Assembly (NCBI GenBank): GCA_900618425.1
Contig: UZAN01048271.1
Coordinates: 8,847 to 18,846, forward strand
Source of the DNA: Echinostoma caproni
Lineage: Eukaryota; Platyhelminthes; Trematoda; Plagiorchiida; Echinostomatidae
DNA length: 10,000 bases
Reading direction: 5' to 3'
Shown here: one piece after another, positions 7,388 to 10,000 of the stretch
Layout of the letters: each line of letters begins with the position of its first letter
How positions within the stretch are numbered: position 1 is the first letter of the stretch
Notes under the pieces: model-generated
Database searches by the model: none
Seen by the model: the letters and a program-made list of their open reading frames with translations, nothing else
Told to the model about the DNA's origin: nothing
Program-made: the position numbers and the translations under genes

Positions 7388-8747
7388 AGTGCACAAAGAT
7401 TCGATCCACCGTCTCTCGGGTCCAGTCAATGGGGGCCGGTAAATCCAATTCCGGATCCGTGGCAAACCACATTGACGGTTTTGTTTCCTGTAATCGACTG
7501 GTGCTCAAGATCCCGGTCATCCATTCCTCATACTGTTTTCTCATCAATCCGGTCAGGGTTGGTAAATCCATTTTCATAAATTTCTCCCGAAATGTTGCCC
7601 CACACGAAGATGTCTTGGATAGTGTCTTGATTTTCGTACCCCATTGACAATTCTCCATTGTGGTAAGCATTTTATGCGGAATAAATTCTTGCCAACCGGA
7701 TCGACTCTCATCGAACCAATTCAATGCACCGCTCGCAATCCAAGCGGATCGAAACCATGGCTCGGAGAAATTCAGTCGGGACTGTAACTGTATTAGAGCC
7801 AACGCTCCGGTCGCACCGGTCCCATGTGCCAACAGGACCACTTTACTGGCATCTCCACCGAACCGTCCGATATTGTGCTGTACCCAGGTTAACACGGCCA
7901 CCTGATCACGTAATCCGAAATTCATATACGGTGTATCTGATTCCGTGGAACCCAAAGAGCTAAAATCATAAAACGAACCAAATAGTCCGAGACGATAACG
8001 GGCATTGATCCAAATCGCACCGAAACGTAGCACTGCCTCGTCCGTGGGCAAATAGGCCGGTTCGTTTAGTGTGCGACCGTTCATTGGACTTCGAATCGAA
8101 CGGAATCCAGTAAAGACTACAATGACCGGAAGCAAAGTTCCTTTGAAGACAGGCATAGCGATATCCAGTGTGAGACAGTGTTCTGTCGCGTTCGCTATAA
8201 TCTCTCCATTCTCATCCAATTCGACACAGGCAGCTGTACGATTCAGACGTCGCATACGACAATTCCAACGTCCTTCATTGAATTCGCATCGATCGTCAAA
8301 ACTGAGGAAGCAATACTCCGTGTCTGGAACAGTGAATGTCCGGTGCCAACGAAATCCGCCTCGTTTCATTTTATATTTTTCCGCAATATCGTGCATCACT
8401 TCCGGAAAACTGGTATCCGCTTCAATTACCGGTGGTACTGCATACGGTACAGCCCAGTAACGAAGAACCGTCCTATCCTTGTTCCATTCCCCATCCATAC
8501 TAGCACATTGGGAAATGACGTAACTGGTTGCTGGAGGTATTTCTGGCAACTGAATGATTACCAGAAGTAAATGAGCAATCAAGGCCACAAAACTGATCGC
8601 AATACCCAAGAGGAGTAGAAAATCAAACCGTCTTTGTAAATACAATCGTGGTCTGTGCGGATCGACTAAGGGACGCCCGACATCGAAAAAAGCCTCGGGA
8701 GGTTTGATTGTTTTAAATGTTACATTCACGACAACTTCATCGGGCAT
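7388..8747 (-). CDS. Cholinesterase-like type II membrane protein, exon 1 (residues 1-453); neurotactin-like pseudoesterase
   Basis: The ATG at 8747 has A at -3, and an in-frame TGA lies upstream. Residues 1-41 are cytoplasmic with a basic end (HRPRLYLQRR). Residues 42-67 form one hydrophobic helix, so the topology is N-in, C-out. The ectodomain keeps the alpha/beta-hydrolase carboxylesterase order: a Cys81 region, paired cysteines around 146-191, LPVIVVF (206-212), INARYRLGLFGS (247-258), NFGLRDQVAVLTWVQHNIGRFGGDAS (276-301) and the nucleophile elbow at 307-311. That elbow reads AHGTG instead of GxSxG, and the HGGG oxyanion motif is replaced by TGFRS. Catalysis is therefore unlikely. N-glycosylation sequons occur at N169, N186 and N326. 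The exon ends at CACT|GTAAGTG in phase 1. Type II topology with a dead esterase domain points to a neurotactin-like adhesion receptor; neuroligin and gliotactin are type I. Orthology is not proven. Confidence 0.88.
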
Positions 8748-9192
8748 AATTGTGAAATTCTCTATTACACGTATATGAAAGTAATGATTTCACAAAGTAG
8801 AAAATTGTCCAGTCCACTGACGAGCTTGACTGATCATCGATCGAATTTGAACTGTGAATCAGATCGATCTTTAGACCCATCATTTCTGTCTGACCTTGAC
8901 GCAATAAGTTGGGACGAGTGCGATTGGTCAATTGATGCGGACAACCGAACCGAATTCACGTGACTACCTGTTGACTTAAACCATTGGAAGGACAGGCAGT
9001 GTGTGTGTACTTGCGCGCCTGTGTATGAGATATTGTCCAGTTCACTTTACTGTGAATTTGTTCAGTAAATTCTGTGAGCATTGTTCAATTCAATTAATAC
9101 GGGATGGAAAGAAACGACTATGTTGAACTATTACAAAAAATAATTCACGTCGCCTCACGGGGTAAACCAAGTTCATTTCATCCATTTAACCA
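8748..9192. other. Upstream flank of the esterase-like gene
   Basis: This should contain the 5'UTR and promoter of the minus-strand gene. A short + strand open frame (8775-8963) has no recognisable motif. A TG-rich patch lies near 8999-9012. No TATA box was convincing. Confidence 0.35.
8922..8931 (-). promoter_or_regulatory. Possible CCAAT box
   Basis: The minus strand reads TTGACCAATC, a CCAAT-box match, about 175 bp upstream of the ATG at 8747. Its orientation and distance suit an NF-Y type promoter element, but a five-base core is easily met by chance. Confidence 0.2.
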
Positions 9193-9445
9193 GAGGAAAA
9201 ATTGGTTTACAAATCCCCCTTTTCAAATGACAATTTGTCGTGTTTGCTATAGCAAATGAAGCGTGAACTGAAAAGCTCGGAAGCACTGGACAGCTGCTTC
9301 TACCTGGTTGGGTCTCATCAGCAGTGCGAATCCATCGACCCGACTGGGGATCGCACCCGGGGCTTCATAGGTAGAACGCAAGCGTGCTACCCACTACACC
9401 ACCGAGCAGCTGATCAGACCGTTTTTCATTTTCCATTTACACGAT
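9193..9445 (-). mobile_element. SINE-like repeat, unit 7 (best-preserved reverse copy)
   Basis: In minus orientation this has an A box (complement of 9389-9401, TGGTGTAGTGGGT), a B box (GGTGCGATCC, about 9348-9357), then the GAGACCCAACCAGGTAGAAG body and the AAGCGTGAACTGAAAAGC tail complement (9249-9276). The A-rich AAAATGAAAAACGG precedes the tRNA-like head, as in unit 3. The unit ends at an inverted junction near 9445. Confidence 0.8.
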
Positions 9446-9745
9446 CCTTCATTACTCACATGAAATAATCAGTCAGGTTGTGAATGTTTCCAACCGAGTC
9501 CTGAGCCCGGAGGCTAGTGCTGAGTTGAGCAGGGTCCGTGGCCCGCAACAAACTCTCAAAGATGTGTTCTGCTATATCGTGTGAATGCAAAATGAAAACG
9601 GTCTGATCAACTGCTCGGTGATGTAGTGGGTAGCACGNAACACCTGTCCAGTGCTTCCGAGCTTTTCAGTTCACGCTTCATTTGCTGTATACACGACAAA
9701 TTCGCATTTGAAATTTAACCAAATCCTCCATTACCCACATGAAAT
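9446..9745 (+). mobile_element. SINE-like repeat, unit 8 (forward copy with internal loss)
   Basis: A short tail end (CATTACTCACATGAAAT) runs into a forward head, GGTTGTGAATGTTTCCAACC and CCCGGAGGCTAGTGCTGAG, then AAAACGGTCTGATCAACTGCT and the A box (9610-9632). After the ambiguous base at 9638 the sequence jumps to CACCTGTCCAGTGCTTCC. The anticodon-side half of the tRNA-like block, the B box and part of the body are therefore missing. The tail then continues normally to 9745. Confidence 0.8.
9638..9638. other. Ambiguous base (n) inside repeat unit 8
   Basis: This is the single undetermined base of the window. It sits exactly where roughly 110 bases present in sibling copies are absent, so it may mark an assembly or gap-closing error. 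Confidence 0.9.
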
Positions 9746-10000
9746 CCCCTTTTTATGGTCGCAGTTCTTCACCACTTCAGTACTTGTGCCATAACCACAA
9801 AAATTATCCCCTTGATCAATGATAAAATGAGTTTTATATCATTGTGGTCAACTAGTTGAACGGATGAAATGTATTATTGCCAAACAACCGGAGACACAAA
9901 GAGACGAGAAGGCAGTGAGTAGGGCTTCCGCAGCAGAGGCTATTTAGGACGCTTGGTCGCGTATAGGTGCATTTTGTGAGGTGTAAGAGGAGGGTGATCA
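9746..10000. other. Right edge, no feature recognised
   Basis: No convincing open frame, repeat copy or RNA gene was seen downstream of repeat unit 8. Confidence 0.4.

Noticed and set aside
8071..8570. Two long plus-strand open frames (129 and 130 codons) opposite the esterase exon
   Set aside because: They are antisense shadows of the conserved minus-strand coding exon and have no recognisable motifs.
9256..9468. A 70-codon plus-strand frame starting with MKRELKSSEALDS
   Set aside because: It lies entirely inside the SINE-like repeat unit 7, including its reversed tRNA-like head.

Overview
The window looks like nuclear DNA of a flatworm, most likely a digenean fluke. This is inference. Coding sequence is split by GT-AG introns, and the intron and flanks carry degenerate non-LTR retrotransposon pieces, tRNA-derived SINE-like repeats, a foldback element and microsatellites. 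Base composition is only moderately AT-rich, which fits Fasciola/Opisthorchis-type flukes better than the more AT-rich schistosomes. No prokaryotic operon features, rRNA, CRISPR array or functional tRNA were seen.

Left edge (+ strand, about 177-1194): the last exon of an unrecognised gene (693-1194, stop TAG), preceded by three short exon candidates whose intron phases agree (177-249, 347-435, 490-545). One of these candidates encodes a strongly hydrophobic, membrane-like segment.

1374-1893: an AT microsatellite, a 126-bp dispersed repeat (second copy at 5250-5377) and a near-perfect 144-bp inverted repeat with a 34-nt loop. From 1879 to 2181 there is an unassigned + strand open frame. 2280-2775 (- strand) holds the broken C-terminal end of an RTE-type LINE.

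3166-8747 (- strand): the best supported gene. Two exons (7388-8747 and 3166-3672), joined in phase 1 across a 3.7-kb intron, encode 622 residues of a type II membrane protein with a cholinesterase-like ectodomain. The serine nucleophile is replaced, so the protein resembles neurotactin-like adhesion molecules rather than an active esterase. Its C-terminal end was not found. The large intron holds a cluster of SINE-like repeats in mixed orientation (3958-5046), the second copy of the dispersed repeat, and a + strand LINE reverse transcriptase fragment of another clade (about 6236-7045).

8748-10000: upstream flank of the esterase-like gene with a possible CCAAT box, then another inverted pair of the SINE-like repeat (9193-9745) with an ambiguous base at 9638. 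The two genes converge. Nothing indicates that they work together.
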